Source: Cellulomonas sp. SLBN-39
GTDB lineage: Bacteria > Actinomycetota > Actinomycetes > Actinomycetales > Cellulomonadaceae
Assembly: GCF_006715865.1 (NCBI RefSeq)
Contig: NZ_VFOA01000001.1
Location: 434,001-498,000 of the forward strand
Direction of reading: 5' to 3'
DNA: 64,000 bases
This document shows, one piece after another, positions 53,481 through 61,943 of the stretch. A model generated the notes under the pieces. That model searched no databases. It was given only the letters and a program-made list of their open reading frames with translations, and had not been told where the DNA came from. Numbering within the stretch: the first letter of the stretch is position 1; the number at the start of each line of letters is the position of its first letter. A program made the position numbers and the translations under genes.

Positions 53481-53872
53481 CATCGGCCGCTCGGCCGGCT
53501 CTGGGACCTGGACGCGCAGGTCCTGACGATCGGGACCTCGTGGTCCACCTGCACCGCGCTCCACCTCGCCGAGTACCGTGTGCACTACCCCGGACGCAGG
53601 TACGGTCGGTGGCCCGTCCCGGTCGGCCGCCGTCCGGACGGAGGCACACGGTGGGCGCAGGTTCCGGAGTTCGTCGCCTGGAAGGCGACGTCGACGAGCT
53701 CGGCGAGAGCAGCGGGTCGACGGTCCGCGTCATGTCTGGCATGGCCGGTCGGGCCCCGTGCCGCCTGGTCCCGTTCCGGGAGCTCGTCGACCACGCCACC
53801 CGGTGGCTGCCGGAGCACCGCGAGCTGACGCGGTTCACGGACCCGCACCGGCAGACGACGGACTGCCGGTGA
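53481..53872 (+). pseudogene. Remnant of an aminoglycoside N3-acetyltransferase gene
   Basis: Two adjacent frames together read like the C-terminal half of an AAC(3)-type antibiotic acetyltransferase. From 53481, HRPLGRLWDLDAQVLTIG, then STCTALHLAEYRVHYPG matches the AAC(3) core (compare SPLGRLYDLDGRVLLLG and NTTLHLAE in the family, from memory). Near 53675 a one-base shift is needed, after which LEGDVDELGESSG and VRVMSGMAGRAPCRLVPFRELVDHA match the family end. An in-frame TGA (53478-53480) precedes the remnant and the N-terminal half is missing. So the gene is both truncated and frameshifted and cannot give a working enzyme. Confidence 0.6.
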
Positions 53873-53906
53873 CGAACAGCATCGACGACGACCGGAGAGC
53901 GAGAAG

Positions 53907-54437
53907 TTGACTACCGAGGTACAGCTGCGTGCTGTTGTGGAGCAGGACCTGGCCACCTTCGAGGCGGCGCTCAGCTCCCGGGAGGGGACCGGTGAGTTCC
54001 AGTGGTTCGGCTTCACGTCGTTCCACGGGGTCCGGCGCCGGTTCGCCGAGGACGGCCTCATCGGGCCGGACGGCGGCGTCCTGACCGTCACGTGCGGCGG
54101 CGACTGCGCCGGTCGGGTGGAGTGGTTCCCGAGCGCCTGGGGGCGCCCGGCCACGTCCACCTGCTGGACGCTCGCGATCGCCATCCTCCCGGTGTGGCGC
54201 GGCCAGGGGATCGGCACCGCCGCGCAGGCGCTGCTCGTCGACCACCTCTTCAGCAGCACGAGGGTGGAACGGGTGCAGGCGTTCACGGACGTCGACAACG
54301 TGCCGGAGCGTCGCGCACTGGAGCGTTGCGGCTTCACGCTCGAAGGAGTTCTGCGGCGCGCGCAGTGGCGCGACGGCGGGTGGCACGACCAGGCGCTCTA
54401 CTCGGTGCTGCGCCCCAAGGATCCGCAGGTGCCGTGA
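53907..54437 (+). CDS. GNAT-family acetyltransferase (RimJ/RimL-like)
   Basis: A 176-residue N-acetyltransferase using acetyl-CoA. The pyrophosphate-binding motif A is WRGQGIGTAAQALLVDHLF near 97-115, preceded by a strand with WTLAIAILPV, and followed by motif B AFTDVDNVPERRALERCGFTLEGVLRRAQWRDGGWHDQALYSV. This is typical of the RimJ/RimL subgroup that modifies protein N-termini or small amines. The start codon is TTG at 53907, accepted because GGAGAGCGAG lies upstream and the fold begins at once. It follows the AAC(3) remnant on the same strand; the substrate is unknown. Confidence 0.85.
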   Translation: MTTEVQLRAVVEQDLATFEAALSSREGTGEFQWFGFTSFHGVRRRFAEDGLIGPDGGVLTVTCGGDCAGRVEWFPSAWGRPATSTCWTLAIAILPVWRGQGIGTAAQALLVDHLFSSTRVERVQAFTDVDNVPERRALERCGFTLEGVLRRAQWRDGGWHDQALYSVLRPKDPQVP

Positions 54438-54684
54438 CGCAGGTTCCGTCCGCGCTCCGCGGAGCCGCCGAGGAGATCACCCGCTCCCGCTTGGACGATG
54501 GTCTCGACGCCCAGGTGCGCACCCAACGACGTGCCGGTGGGGCAGCGACGGCCTGGACGAGCACTGGCCGGACCGCCGCCCCGCGTGAGCACAGGTGATC
54601 GCGGTGGAGGACCGGGCGGCCCGGCCCTGACGTACGCCGCTCGTCGCGGTCGCCGGTGTCGGTGGGGCGGCGCAGGATGGCGGG

Positions 54685-56238
54685 GTGCTGCTCGTCAAGG
54701 TCGCCGCTGCGTCCACCGCCGTCGCCGCGACGCGGTCGCGGCTGGCGAAGCGGGCCGTGCTGACCGGGGCGCTGCGGGCCGCGGCGGCGGACGGGCCGGA
54801 GACGGTCGCGGTGGTCTCGCGGTACCTGGGCGGGGAGCTGCGGCAGCGGCGCACCGGGCTGGGGTGGCGGTCGCTGACGACGCTGCCACCGGCCGCGGCG
54901 GAGGCGTCGCTCGACGTGCTCGACGTGGACCGGACGTTCGCGGGCATGGCCGCGCTGTCCGGGCCGGGGTCGGCCGGGGCGCGGCAGTCGGCCGCCGACG
55001 CGCTGCTGCGGGCCGCGACACCGGACGAGCAGCGGCTGCTCGTCGGACTGGTGACCGGTGAGGTGCGGCAGGGGGCGCTCGACGCGCTGCTGCTGGACGC
55101 GGTCGCCGAGGCCTCCGGCGTCGAGGCGGACGTGGTACGGCGGGCCGCGATGCTCGCCGGCGAGACCGAGGCGGTGGCCGTCGCAGCGCTCGGGGCGCCC
55201 TCCCCGGACGACGCGCGGCTCGCGCTGGGCGGGTTCGCGCTGACCGTGGGGCGGCCGGTCCGGCCGATGCTCGCGCAGTCGGCGCCCGACGTCCCCACCG
55301 CGGTCGCCCGCCTGGCCGAGGCCGGCGCGGACGTCGTCGTCGACACCAAGCTCGACGGCATCCGCATCCAGGTGCACCGGAACGGGGACGACGTGCGCGT
55401 GTGGACGCGCAGCCTCGACGAGATCACGGCCCGCGTGCCCGAGGTCGTCGCAGCGGTGCGCGCCCTGCCCGCGCGGGCGCTCGTGCTCGACGGGGAGGCG
55501 CTGGCCCTCGACGCCGAGGGACGGCCCCGCCCGTTCCAGGAGACCGCGTCGCGCAGCGCGACCCGTGACGCCGACGTCGCCGCGACGACCACCCTGACGC
55601 CGTTCTTCTTCGACGTCCTGCACGTCGACGGCCACGACCTGCTGGACGCCCCGCTGCGCGAACGCCTGAAGGCCCTCAACGCGGTGGCCGCCCCGCACGT
55701 CGTGCGGCGCGTCGTGACGTCCGACCCGGACGTGGCCGCCGCGCACCTCGCCGACGTCGTCGCCGCCGGGCAGGAGGGTGTCGTCGTCAAGGCCGCGGAC
55801 GCCCCTTACGAGGCCGGGCGCCGCGGTGCCGCGTGGGTCAAGGTCAAGCCCCGGCACACCCTCGACCTGGTCGTCCTGGCCGTCGAGCGCGGGTCCGGGC
55901 GCCGCACCGGCGTGCTCTCGAACATCCACCTGGGCGCCCGCGACCCGGCGACCGGCGGGTTCGTCATGCTCGGCAAGACGTTCAAGGGCATGACCGACGA
56001 GATGCTGGCCTGGCAGACGCAGCGGTTCCGCGAGCTCGAGGTCGCCGACGACGGGTGGACCGTCACCCTGCGACCCGAGCAGGTCGTCGAGACCGCGTTC
56101 GACGGCCTGCAGCGCTCCACCCGCTACCCCGGCGGCGTCGCCCTGCGCTTCGCCCGCGTGCTCCGCTACCGCGACGACAAGACGCCCGCCGAGGCCGACA
56201 CCATCGGCACGGTGCGGGCGATGCTGCCCCACGGCTGA
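54685..56238 (+). CDS. ligB: ATP-dependent DNA ligase (LigB type)
   Basis: A 517-residue ATP-dependent ligase additional to the essential NAD-dependent LigA, resembling LigB of mycobacteria. An alpha-helical DNA-binding domain (about 1-190: RQSAADALLRAATPDEQRLLVGLVTGEVRQGALDALL) precedes the nucleotidyltransferase domain. The adenylated lysine lies near 222 in VVDTKLDGIRIQVHR. The further motifs are FFDVLHVDG, EGVVVKAADAPYEAGRRGAAWVKVKP and an OB fold to the end. The GTG start at 54685 is used. LigB enzymes act in repair; no Ku or LigD gene is nearby. Confidence 0.94.
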   Translation: MLLVKVAAASTAVAATRSRLAKRAVLTGALRAAAADGPETVAVVSRYLGGELRQRRTGLGWRSLTTLPPAAAEASLDVLDVDRTFAGMAALSGPGSAGARQSAADALLRAATPDEQRLLVGLVTGEVRQGALDALLLDAVAEASGVEADVVRRAAMLAGETEAVAVAALGAPSPDDARLALGGFALTVGRPVRPMLAQSAPDVPTAVARLAEAGADVVVDTKLDGIRIQVHRNGDDVRVWTRSLDEITARVPEVVAAVRALPARALVLDGEALALDAEGRPRPFQETASRSATRDADVAATTTLTPFFFDVLHVDGHDLLDAPLRERLKALNAVAAPHVVRRVVTSDPDVAAAHLADVVAAGQEGVVVKAADAPYEAGRRGAAWVKVKPRHTLDLVVLAVERGSGRRTGVLSNIHLGARDPATGGFVMLGKTFKGMTDEMLAWQTQRFRELEVADDGWTVTLRPEQVVETAFDGLQRSTRYPGGVALRFARVLRYRDDKTPAEADTIGTVRAMLPHG

Positions 56239-56284
56239 CCGCACGCCGACGTCCCGGCGCTGTCGCACGCGGGCGGCTGACACC

Positions 56285-56578
56285 ATGGGTGTCGTGGACG
56301 AGCGGGACGCCGAGGTGGAGCAGAGCGAGGTCCGCGCGCTGCTCATGACATGGGACGCGATCGGCGTCGCCGAGTGGCCCGAGGCTGCCGACGAGTACGA
56401 CTGCATGATCCGTCCGCTCCTGGAGCGGGTCCGACGAGGTGCCGACGTCGACGCGCTGCACGGGTGGGTCGCACGCGAACGCGTCGACCACTTCGGCCTG
56501 GACCCCGACCCCGCTGCCGACCTCGCGCTCGCCGCCGCCCTCCACCGCTGGTGGGGGGACCGGCAGGGGCACCGCTGA
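56285..56578 (+). CDS. Small protein of the DUF1871-like kind
   Basis: A 97-residue acidic protein. The pattern WDAIGVAEWPEAADEYDCMIRPLLERVRRGAD resembles short immunity-like or DUF1871 proteins that share W-D-P-I-G-V and EYD motifs. No signal or membrane segment is present. It follows the ligase by 46 bases and may be cotranscribed. Function is unknown. The ATG at 56285 is the best start, with no strong ribosome site. Confidence 0.65.
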   Translation: MGVVDERDAEVEQSEVRALLMTWDAIGVAEWPEAADEYDCMIRPLLERVRRGADVDALHGWVARERVDHFGLDPDPAADLALAAALHRWWGDRQGHR

Positions 56579-56592
56579 CAGCACGGGTCGCC

Positions 56593-56626
56593 GTCCCGGG
56601 CCGAGGACACGTCGGCGGCCCGGGAC
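56593..56626. terminator. Bidirectional terminator
   Basis: A perfect 10-bp inverted repeat (56593-56602 with 56617-56626) with a 14-base loop lies between convergent genes, 15 bases past the stop of the small gene at 56285. Confidence 0.65.
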
Positions 56627-56677
56627 CTGGCGGTACGGCGCACGGGTGCGACCGGACGTCCGGGGTCGGCGGCGCGG

Positions 56678-57046
56678 TCAGGTGCGGTCGTGGAGGGTGA
56701 CGTGGTAGCCGTCGGGGTCGGCGAACGTGAACGTCCGGCCGAAGGGTCCGTCCACCGGTGCGGAGACGATCGTGCGCCCGTCGGCGGCCAGGGCGTCGTG
56801 GATCTCCTGGACGTCCGTTGCGTGCAGCCAGACGGCGACGCCGGTCCCGGGCCGGGAGACGGAGGCGAGGTCGGTGCCCGGCACGACGTCGCGGAGCGCG
56901 AAGGCGATGGGTGCGGTGTCGAAGACGACGGCGTGGGGCGGCCCGGCGGGTGAGCGCACGAGGCCGAGGTACCGCTCGTAGAAGGCCTGGGAGGCGGCGA
57001 GGTCGCGCACCTGGAGGGAGATGAAGTCGGGGCCGGTCGCGGGCAT
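56678..57046 (-). CDS. VOC-family (glyoxalase/dioxygenase fold) protein
   Basis: A 122-residue single VOC domain made of two beta-alpha-beta-beta-beta halves: FISLQVRDLAASQAFYERYLGLVRS in the first and VAVWLHATDVQEIHDALAADGRTIV.APVDGPFGRTFTFADPDGYHVTLHD in the second. His at the C-terminal YHVTLHD and Glu/His positions could bind a metal. Such small proteins degrade or sequester reactive compounds or antibiotics. GAGGAG precedes the ATG. The divergent marR gene and two shared palindromes indicate MarR control. Confidence 0.9.
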   Translation of the reverse strand: MPATGPDFISLQVRDLAASQAFYERYLGLVRSPAGPPHAVVFDTAPIAFALRDVVPGTDLASVSRPGTGVAVWLHATDVQEIHDALAADGRTIVSAPVDGPFGRTFTFADPDGYHVTLHDRT

Positions 57047-57062
57047 GGTGCTCCTCAGATAG

Positions 57063-57080
57063 ATGTCAGGGACCTGACAT
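57063..57080. promoter_or_regulatory. MarR operator site 1
   Basis: ATGTCAGGGACCTGACAT has perfect 8-bp arms with a 2-base centre. It lies 17 bases before the start of the VOC gene, in the divergent gap with marR, and would cover the VOC promoter or leader. Confidence 0.75.
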
Positions 57081-57090
57081 GCACCACTCT

Positions 57091-57108
57091 ATGTCAGGAT
57101 GCTGACAT
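57091..57108. promoter_or_regulatory. MarR operator site 2, overlapping the marR start codon
   Basis: ATGTCAG-GATG-CTGACAT has 7-bp arms and shares the TGTCAG/CTGACA half-sites with site 1; the two centres are 28 bases apart. It includes the AGGA ribosome site and the first two bases of the marR ATG, so binding would shut off marR itself. Confidence 0.75.
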
Positions 57109-57577
57109 GCAGCGCCATGGCACCGGGATCGACCTCGACACCTCGCTGGGCTACGTGCTCAAGGAGGCGGCCAGCGCACTGCGCTCCGCCATGGAGGACG
57201 CGCTGCGCCCCCTCGCCCTGGGGGTCACCCAGTACGCGTGCCTCGAGCTGCTGGACCAGCGACCCGGGCTGTCGGCCTCCGCCCTGGCGCGGGGCGTGTT
57301 CGTCACCCGCCAGACGATGAACGTGCTGCTCCAGGCCCTCGAGCGCGACGGCCTGGTGTCCCGGGACGCGGGCGCCGTCGTCGGGCGGTCGCTCCCCGCC
57401 CGGCTGACGCCCCAGGGGCGGGCCGCGCTGCAGGACGCCACCGCGGCCGTGCGCGCCGTGGAGGTGAGGATGCTGGCCGGGCTGACCGAGGCCGAGCAGG
57501 CCGACGCGTTCCGGGTCCTGACCGGCATGGCCCGCGCGCTGCGCGGCCCGGCGCCGACCGGGCCGGACGATGCGTGA
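57107..57577 (+). CDS. MarR-family transcriptional regulator
   Basis: A 156-residue winged-helix repressor: dimerisation helices at both ends, and the DNA-binding core LGVTQYACLELLDQRPGLSASALARGVFVTRQTMNVLLQALERDGLVSRD with the wing at AVVGRSLPARLTPQGRAAL. It is divergent from the VOC gene, and two near-identical palindromes lie between them, one running into its own start codon. Autoregulation plus control of the VOC gene is the simplest reading. The inducer is unknown. Confidence 0.92.
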   Translation: MQRHGTGIDLDTSLGYVLKEAASALRSAMEDALRPLALGVTQYACLELLDQRPGLSASALARGVFVTRQTMNVLLQALERDGLVSRDAGAVVGRSLPARLTPQGRAALQDATAAVRAVEVRMLAGLTEAEQADAFRVLTGMARALRGPAPTGPDDA

Positions 57578-57625
57578 CACCGGCGCGCGGTGGTGAGACC
57601 CCCAGGCTGCTGGCAAGGTGTGCGG

Positions 57626-58513
57626 ATGGGTGAGCCGGCGCACGGGCAGAGCACCGACGCGGCCGTGGCGGCACGCCCCGAGACCACCACGCCGCGCCCC
57701 GCAGGGGTGCCGGTGTCCGTGTGGCGGGTGCTGTCGGCGGCGCTGGTGTGCGGGTCGGCGGTGCTGCTGTTCGCCGTGCACGTACGGCCCGTGGGGTACG
57801 TGCCGCTGCTGGTCGGCGTCGCGCTGGCCTGGGCGGTCGACCGGGTGCTCGGTGCGGACCTGATGATCATCGCGGCGGGCATGGGGATCGTCAGCACGAT
57901 CCCGCTGGGTGCGGACCTGTCCGACGCGGGCATGGTGCGGTTCACGATCGCGCTCGCACTGGCGGTGGTCGTGCCGTTCGTGCTGTCGCGGCACGTGCTC
58001 GGGGACGACGTCATCCGGTTCCCGTGGCGCACCGGCAAGCGGTGGACGCGCACGCAGTGGGTCTACCTCGTCAGCGTCGTCGGGGTGGCGTACCTGCTGC
58101 TGCCGTTCTACTTCCTGTCGTCCGGGGCCTACCAGAACTGGCCGACGGTCGTCACGGGCGACGAGGTCGCGCGGCTGTTCGTGGGCGTGAACGCCGTCGG
58201 CACGTGGGACGAGCTGTTCTTCATCTGCACGGTCTTCGCGCTGCTGCGCCGGCACTTCGGGCTGCGGACGGCGAACGTGCTGCAGGCGACGGTGTTCGTG
58301 TCGTTCCTGTGGGAGCTGGGGTACCGCGAGTGGGGGCCGCTGCTGACGATCCCGTTCGCGCTGATCCAGGGGTTCACGTTCTCGCTGACCAAGTCGCTGA
58401 CGTACGTGCTGGTGGTGCACCTGCTGTTCGACGCGCTCGTGTTCATGGTCCTCGTGCACGCGCACACCCCCGAGCTGTTCGACATCTTCGTCACCGCGCC
58501 CGCACGCCCGTGA
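57626..58513 (+). CDS. CPBP-like intramembrane protein
   Basis: A 295-residue protein with about eight membrane helices after a hydrophilic start (1-28). The segment WDELFFICTVFALLRRHFG near 195-213 resembles the EExxxR motif of CPBP (CAAX-like) glutamic intramembrane proteases, although the first Glu is Asp here. A later helix with HLLFDALVFMVLVHAH provides the expected downstream histidine motif. Enzymatic activity is therefore plausible but not assured. The ATG at 57626 is preferred over a GTG 12 codons upstream. Confidence 0.7.
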   Translation: MGEPAHGQSTDAAVAARPETTTPRPAGVPVSVWRVLSAALVCGSAVLLFAVHVRPVGYVPLLVGVALAWAVDRVLGADLMIIAAGMGIVSTIPLGADLSDAGMVRFTIALALAVVVPFVLSRHVLGDDVIRFPWRTGKRWTRTQWVYLVSVVGVAYLLLPFYFLSSGAYQNWPTVVTGDEVARLFVGVNAVGTWDELFFICTVFALLRRHFGLRTANVLQATVFVSFLWELGYREWGPLLTIPFALIQGFTFSLTKSLTYVLVVHLLFDALVFMVLVHAHTPELFDIFVTAPARP

Positions 58514-58570
58514 CCACCCGTCCGTGACACCACGCCGGCACCGCCGCCGGACATCGCCAGGAGGCTCCCG

Positions 58571-59842
58571 ATGACGCACGCCCTGACCACCTGGGCCGGG
58601 TCCCACACGTTCACCGGCGGGCCGGTCGTCCACCCGCGGACCGTCGAGGAGGTCGCCCAGGTCGTGGCGGGGGCACGGCACGTGCGGGCGCTGGGGTCGC
58701 GGCACTCGTTCAGCGACCTCGCGGACTCCCCCGGCACGCTCGTCGTGCTCGACCGGCTCGACGTGCCGACGGTCGTCGACGCCGCCGCGCGCACCGTCAC
58801 GGTCGGCGGGGGCGTGCGGTACGGCGACCTCGCCCGCGACCTGCACGCGCAGGGCTGGGCCCTGCACACGATGGCGTCGCTGCCGCACATCGCCGTCGCC
58901 GGGACGGTGGCCACCGCGACGCACGGCTCGGGCGACACGACCGTCAACCTCGCGGCCGCCGTGCGGGGCCTGGAGCTCGTCGGCGCGGGCGGCCAGGTGC
59001 GCACGCTCACGGCGGACGACCCCGAGCTGGCCGGGTCGGTCGTCGCGCTCGGCGCGCTCGGCGTCGTCACCCGCGTCACGCTCGCGGTCGAGCCGGCGTA
59101 CGACGTCGCGCAGGAGGTCTGGCTGGACCTGCCGTGGTCGACGGCGCTGGAGCGGTTCGACGCCCTGACGTCGTCGGCGGCGTCGGTCAGCCTGTTCACG
59201 GACTGGCGGGGCGACCGGGTGGGGCAGGTGTGGCGCAAGCACCGCGTGCCCCCGGGCGTGACGTGGCGGCTGCCGGAGCCGGGCGACGAGCTGGCCGGCG
59301 CGCGCCGCGCACCGGGCCCCGTGCACCCCGTGCCGGGCGCCGACCCGGCGGCGTGCACCACGCAGGGCGGCGCGCCCGGGCCGTGGCACGAGCGGCTGCC
59401 GCACTTCCGCCTCGACCACACCCCGAGCGCGGGGCAGGAGCTGCAGTCGGAGTGGCTCGTGCCCCGGGCGCACGCCGTCGCGGCGATCGGCGCCGTCCGC
59501 GACCTGGCCCCCCTCGTGCAGCCGCTGCTGCAGGTCAGCGAGGTCCGCACGGTCGCCGGCGACGACCTGTGGCTGTCCACGGCCGCGGGCGGGGACCGTG
59601 TGGCCCTGCACTTCACGTGGCACCCGCGCCGGGCCGAGGTCGACGCCGCGCTGCCCGTCCTCGAGGCCGCGCTCGCACCGTTCGACGCACGCCCGCACTG
59701 GGGCAAGCTCTTCGCCGCCACCGGGGACGCGCTGCGCGCCGTGCACCCGCGGTGGGACGACGCCCGTGCGCTGATGGCCCGCCGCGACCCCGAGGGGGTC
59801 TTCACCAACGCCTTCCTGCGGCGCACGGGGCTGCGCGACTGA
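58571..59842 (+). CDS. Alditol oxidase-like FAD enzyme
   Basis: A 423-residue VAO-family flavoprotein most like alditol oxidase AldO of Streptomyces, which oxidises xylitol or sorbitol at C1 with oxygen, yielding the aldose and hydrogen peroxide. The FAD-attachment histidine corresponds to His45 in LGSRHSFSDLAD. Other matching segments are ASLPHIAVAGTVATATHGSG, LGALGVVTRVTLAVEPAY, SVSLFTDWRG, HPVPGADPAACTTQGG.PGPWHERLPHFR and ARPHWGKLF. Length equals AldO. AGGAGG precedes the ATG. No polyol transporter or sugar kinase is adjacent, so its natural polyol is unknown. Confidence 0.9.
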   Translation: MTHALTTWAGSHTFTGGPVVHPRTVEEVAQVVAGARHVRALGSRHSFSDLADSPGTLVVLDRLDVPTVVDAAARTVTVGGGVRYGDLARDLHAQGWALHTMASLPHIAVAGTVATATHGSGDTTVNLAAAVRGLELVGAGGQVRTLTADDPELAGSVVALGALGVVTRVTLAVEPAYDVAQEVWLDLPWSTALERFDALTSSAASVSLFTDWRGDRVGQVWRKHRVPPGVTWRLPEPGDELAGARRAPGPVHPVPGADPAACTTQGGAPGPWHERLPHFRLDHTPSAGQELQSEWLVPRAHAVAAIGAVRDLAPLVQPLLQVSEVRTVAGDDLWLSTAAGGDRVALHFTWHPRRAEVDAALPVLEAALAPFDARPHWGKLFAATGDALRAVHPRWDDARALMARRDPEGVFTNAFLRRTGLRD

Positions 59843-59954
59843 TCGACGGGGCGGGTGATCTCTGCCGCCCACAGGCTCTTCTCAGGCGGTCTCCAGCGGG
59901 ACGCCGGGCTCCGCGCCGATCCTCAGATCGTCGCCCCGCCCCCCAGGAGCCCCC

Positions 59955-61391
59955 ATGACCGCCACGCACGCCCCCCGCGCCGGCTCGCCCGACGTGCTGC
60001 CCGCGCCCCGCCCGCCCACCACCTCCGCACGGCTGCGCCCGCCGGTCCGACGCCGGTGGTGGTACGACGCGGTCGCCGTGGTCGTCGTCGCCCACCTCGC
60101 CGTGGTGACGACGCTGTGGTCGACCTCCGGCGGCCTCGACGTCAGCACGCCCGCCGCTGCCCTGTCGTCGACGGGCCGGCTGACCGGGCTGTGGGCGAGC
60201 GCGCTCCTGCTCCTGCAGGTGCTGGGCATGGCCCGCGTGCCGTGGGTCGAGCGGGCCGTCGGCCAGGACCGGCTCACCGCCTGGCACCGGTGGTCGGGCT
60301 TCACGTCGTTCTGGCTGATGATCGCCCACCTCGGCCTCATCACCGGCGCCTACGCGCTGCTCGAGGGCCGCGGCTACGTCGCCGAGCTCGTCTCGATGAC
60401 CCTGACCCTGCCCGGCATGCTGCTGGCCGCCGTCGGCACCGCGCTGCTCGTCGCGGTCGTCGTGCTGTCGGTGCGCGCCGCGCGGCGCCGGGTCCGGTAC
60501 GAGTCCTGGCACCTGCTGCACCTGTACGCGTACCTCGGCGTGGGCCTGGCCCTGCCGCACCAGCTGTGGACCGGCACGAGCTTCCTCACCCACCCGTGGG
60601 CCGCGACGTACTGGTGGGGCCTGTACGTGCTGACCCTCGGCGCCGTGCTCGTGCACCGGGTCGCCGTCCCGCTGGTCACGTCGTGGCGGCACGACCTGCG
60701 CGTGCTCGACGTGCGCCCCGACGGCGCCGGCGTCGTCTCCGTGGTCGTCGGGGGGCGCCACCTGGACCGGTTGCGCGTCGAGGCCGGGCAGTTCTTCGTG
60801 TGGCGCTTCGTCACCGGGCCCGGCTGGACGCGGGGGCACCCGCTGAGCATCTCCGCGGTGCCCACCGCGGCGGGCCTGCGCACCACCATGGACGTCACCG
60901 GCGACGACGGTGCACGCATCGCGGCGATGCGCCCCGGCACCCGGGTGCTCCTCGAGGGCCCCTACGGGCGGACCACCACGAGCACCCGCACCCGCCCCCG
61001 CATCGCCGGGATCGCCGCGGGCGCCGGCGTCGCACCGCTCGTCGGGCTGCTGCAGGACAACGCGGGCACGCCCGGCTCGGACACGCTGCTCGTGCGGGTC
61101 GGGCGGGACGACGAGCTCGCGCTGCGCGCCGACCTCGACGACCTCGTGCGCCACGCCGGGCTGCGCCTGCTGACCCTGCCGGGCCCGCGGTCCCGCACCG
61201 GCACCCCGTGGCTGCCGGGCAACCTCGGCCACCACCGTGGTCCCGCGGCGCTGCGCGAGCTCGTGCCCGGGCTCGTCGACCACGACGTCTTCGTCTGCGG
61301 GCCGCCCGCGTGGTCCGCCCACGTGGTCGACGACCTGCGCACCGCCGGCGTGCCGTCCGCACGCATCCACGTCGAGAGCTACGTCTGGTAG
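59955..61391 (+). CDS. Ferric-reductase-like flavocytochrome (FNR type)
   Basis: A 478-residue membrane oxidoreductase. Six hydrophobic helices (about 37-235) carry the histidines expected for two haems: LTAWHRWSGFTSFWLMIAHLG and ESWHLLHLYAYLGVGLALPHQLW. The cytoplasmic half is a ferredoxin-reductase module with the FAD motif GHPLSIS, the NAD(P)H loop AGIAAGAGVAPLVGLL and the terminal FVCGPPAWSAHVVDDL. It could pass electrons from NAD(P)H across the membrane. The next two genes encode an FMN-binding anchored protein and the ApbE flavin transferase, which together form a plausible extracytoplasmic electron-transfer set. Confidence 0.88.
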   Translation: MTATHAPRAGSPDVLPAPRPPTTSARLRPPVRRRWWYDAVAVVVVAHLAVVTTLWSTSGGLDVSTPAAALSSTGRLTGLWASALLLLQVLGMARVPWVERAVGQDRLTAWHRWSGFTSFWLMIAHLGLITGAYALLEGRGYVAELVSMTLTLPGMLLAAVGTALLVAVVVLSVRAARRRVRYESWHLLHLYAYLGVGLALPHQLWTGTSFLTHPWAATYWWGLYVLTLGAVLVHRVAVPLVTSWRHDLRVLDVRPDGAGVVSVVVGGRHLDRLRVEAGQFFVWRFVTGPGWTRGHPLSISAVPTAAGLRTTMDVTGDDGARIAAMRPGTRVLLEGPYGRTTTSTRTRPRIAGIAAGAGVAPLVGLLQDNAGTPGSDTLLVRVGRDDELALRADLDDLVRHAGLRLLTLPGPRSRTGTPWLPGNLGHHRGPAALRELVPGLVDHDVFVCGPPAWSAHVVDDLRTAGVPSARIHVESYVW

Positions 61392-61397
61392 GCCACC

Positions 61398-61943
61398 GTG
61401 CGACGCATCGTCCTGAGCATCCTCGCCACCCTCTCGGGCCTCGTGGCCCTCTTCACCTACCCCACCAGCCTCGACCGGCCCCTCGCCACCGACGCGACCG
61501 CGGGCACCGCCGCCGGCACGTCGACGACGGAGCCGACCGCCGACCCGTCCGCCACCAGCGACGTCACCCCGGAGCCGTCGGCAGGCACGACGACCGCGCC
61601 CGCCGACGGCACGTCCGACACCACCACCGCACCGGCCGACGCCACGACCTCCGGCAGCGGCCTCGCCGACGGCACGTACACGGCGTCGACGACCATGCGG
61701 TACGGCGCGGTCACCGTCACCGTGACCGTCACCGGCGGCGCGGTCACCGGCGTCAGCGGGGCCCAGGCCTCGAACGACGGCAAGTCGCAGCAGATCGCGG
61801 CGGGAGCCATGCCCACGCTCGACCAGGAGGCCGTCGCCGCGGCCGGGGACGCAGGGATCGCGATGGTCTCCCACGCCACGTACACCAGCCAGGCGTACGC
61901 GCAGTCCCTGCAGGCCGCGCTCGACCAGGCGGCGCAGGCGTGA
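61398..61943 (+). CDS. Membrane-anchored FMN-binding domain protein
   Basis: A 181-residue protein with an N-terminal membrane or signal segment (about 4-24), a Thr/Pro/Ala/Asp-rich linker (25-85) and a C-terminal FMN-bind domain (about 90-178: GTYTASTTMRYGAVTVTVTV). The flavinylation motif usually reads SGATxT; here it is SHATYTS near residue 160, keeping the acceptor threonine but with His in place of Gly. The start is GTG, seven bases after the reductase gene. It should receive FMN covalently from the ApbE protein encoded next. Confidence 0.85.
   Translation: MRRIVLSILATLSGLVALFTYPTSLDRPLATDATAGTAAGTSTTEPTADPSATSDVTPEPSAGTTTAPADGTSDTTTAPADATTSGSGLADGTYTASTTMRYGAVTVTVTVTGGAVTGVSGAQASNDGKSQQIAAGAMPTLDQEAVAAAGDAGIAMVSHATYTSQAYAQSLQAALDQAAQA

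Noticed and set aside
53907..54437. Reading the GNAT gene as an aminoglycoside resistance enzyme because of the neighbouring AAC(3) remnant
   Set aside because: Its motifs are of the RimJ/RimL kind; proximity alone does not assign a drug substrate.
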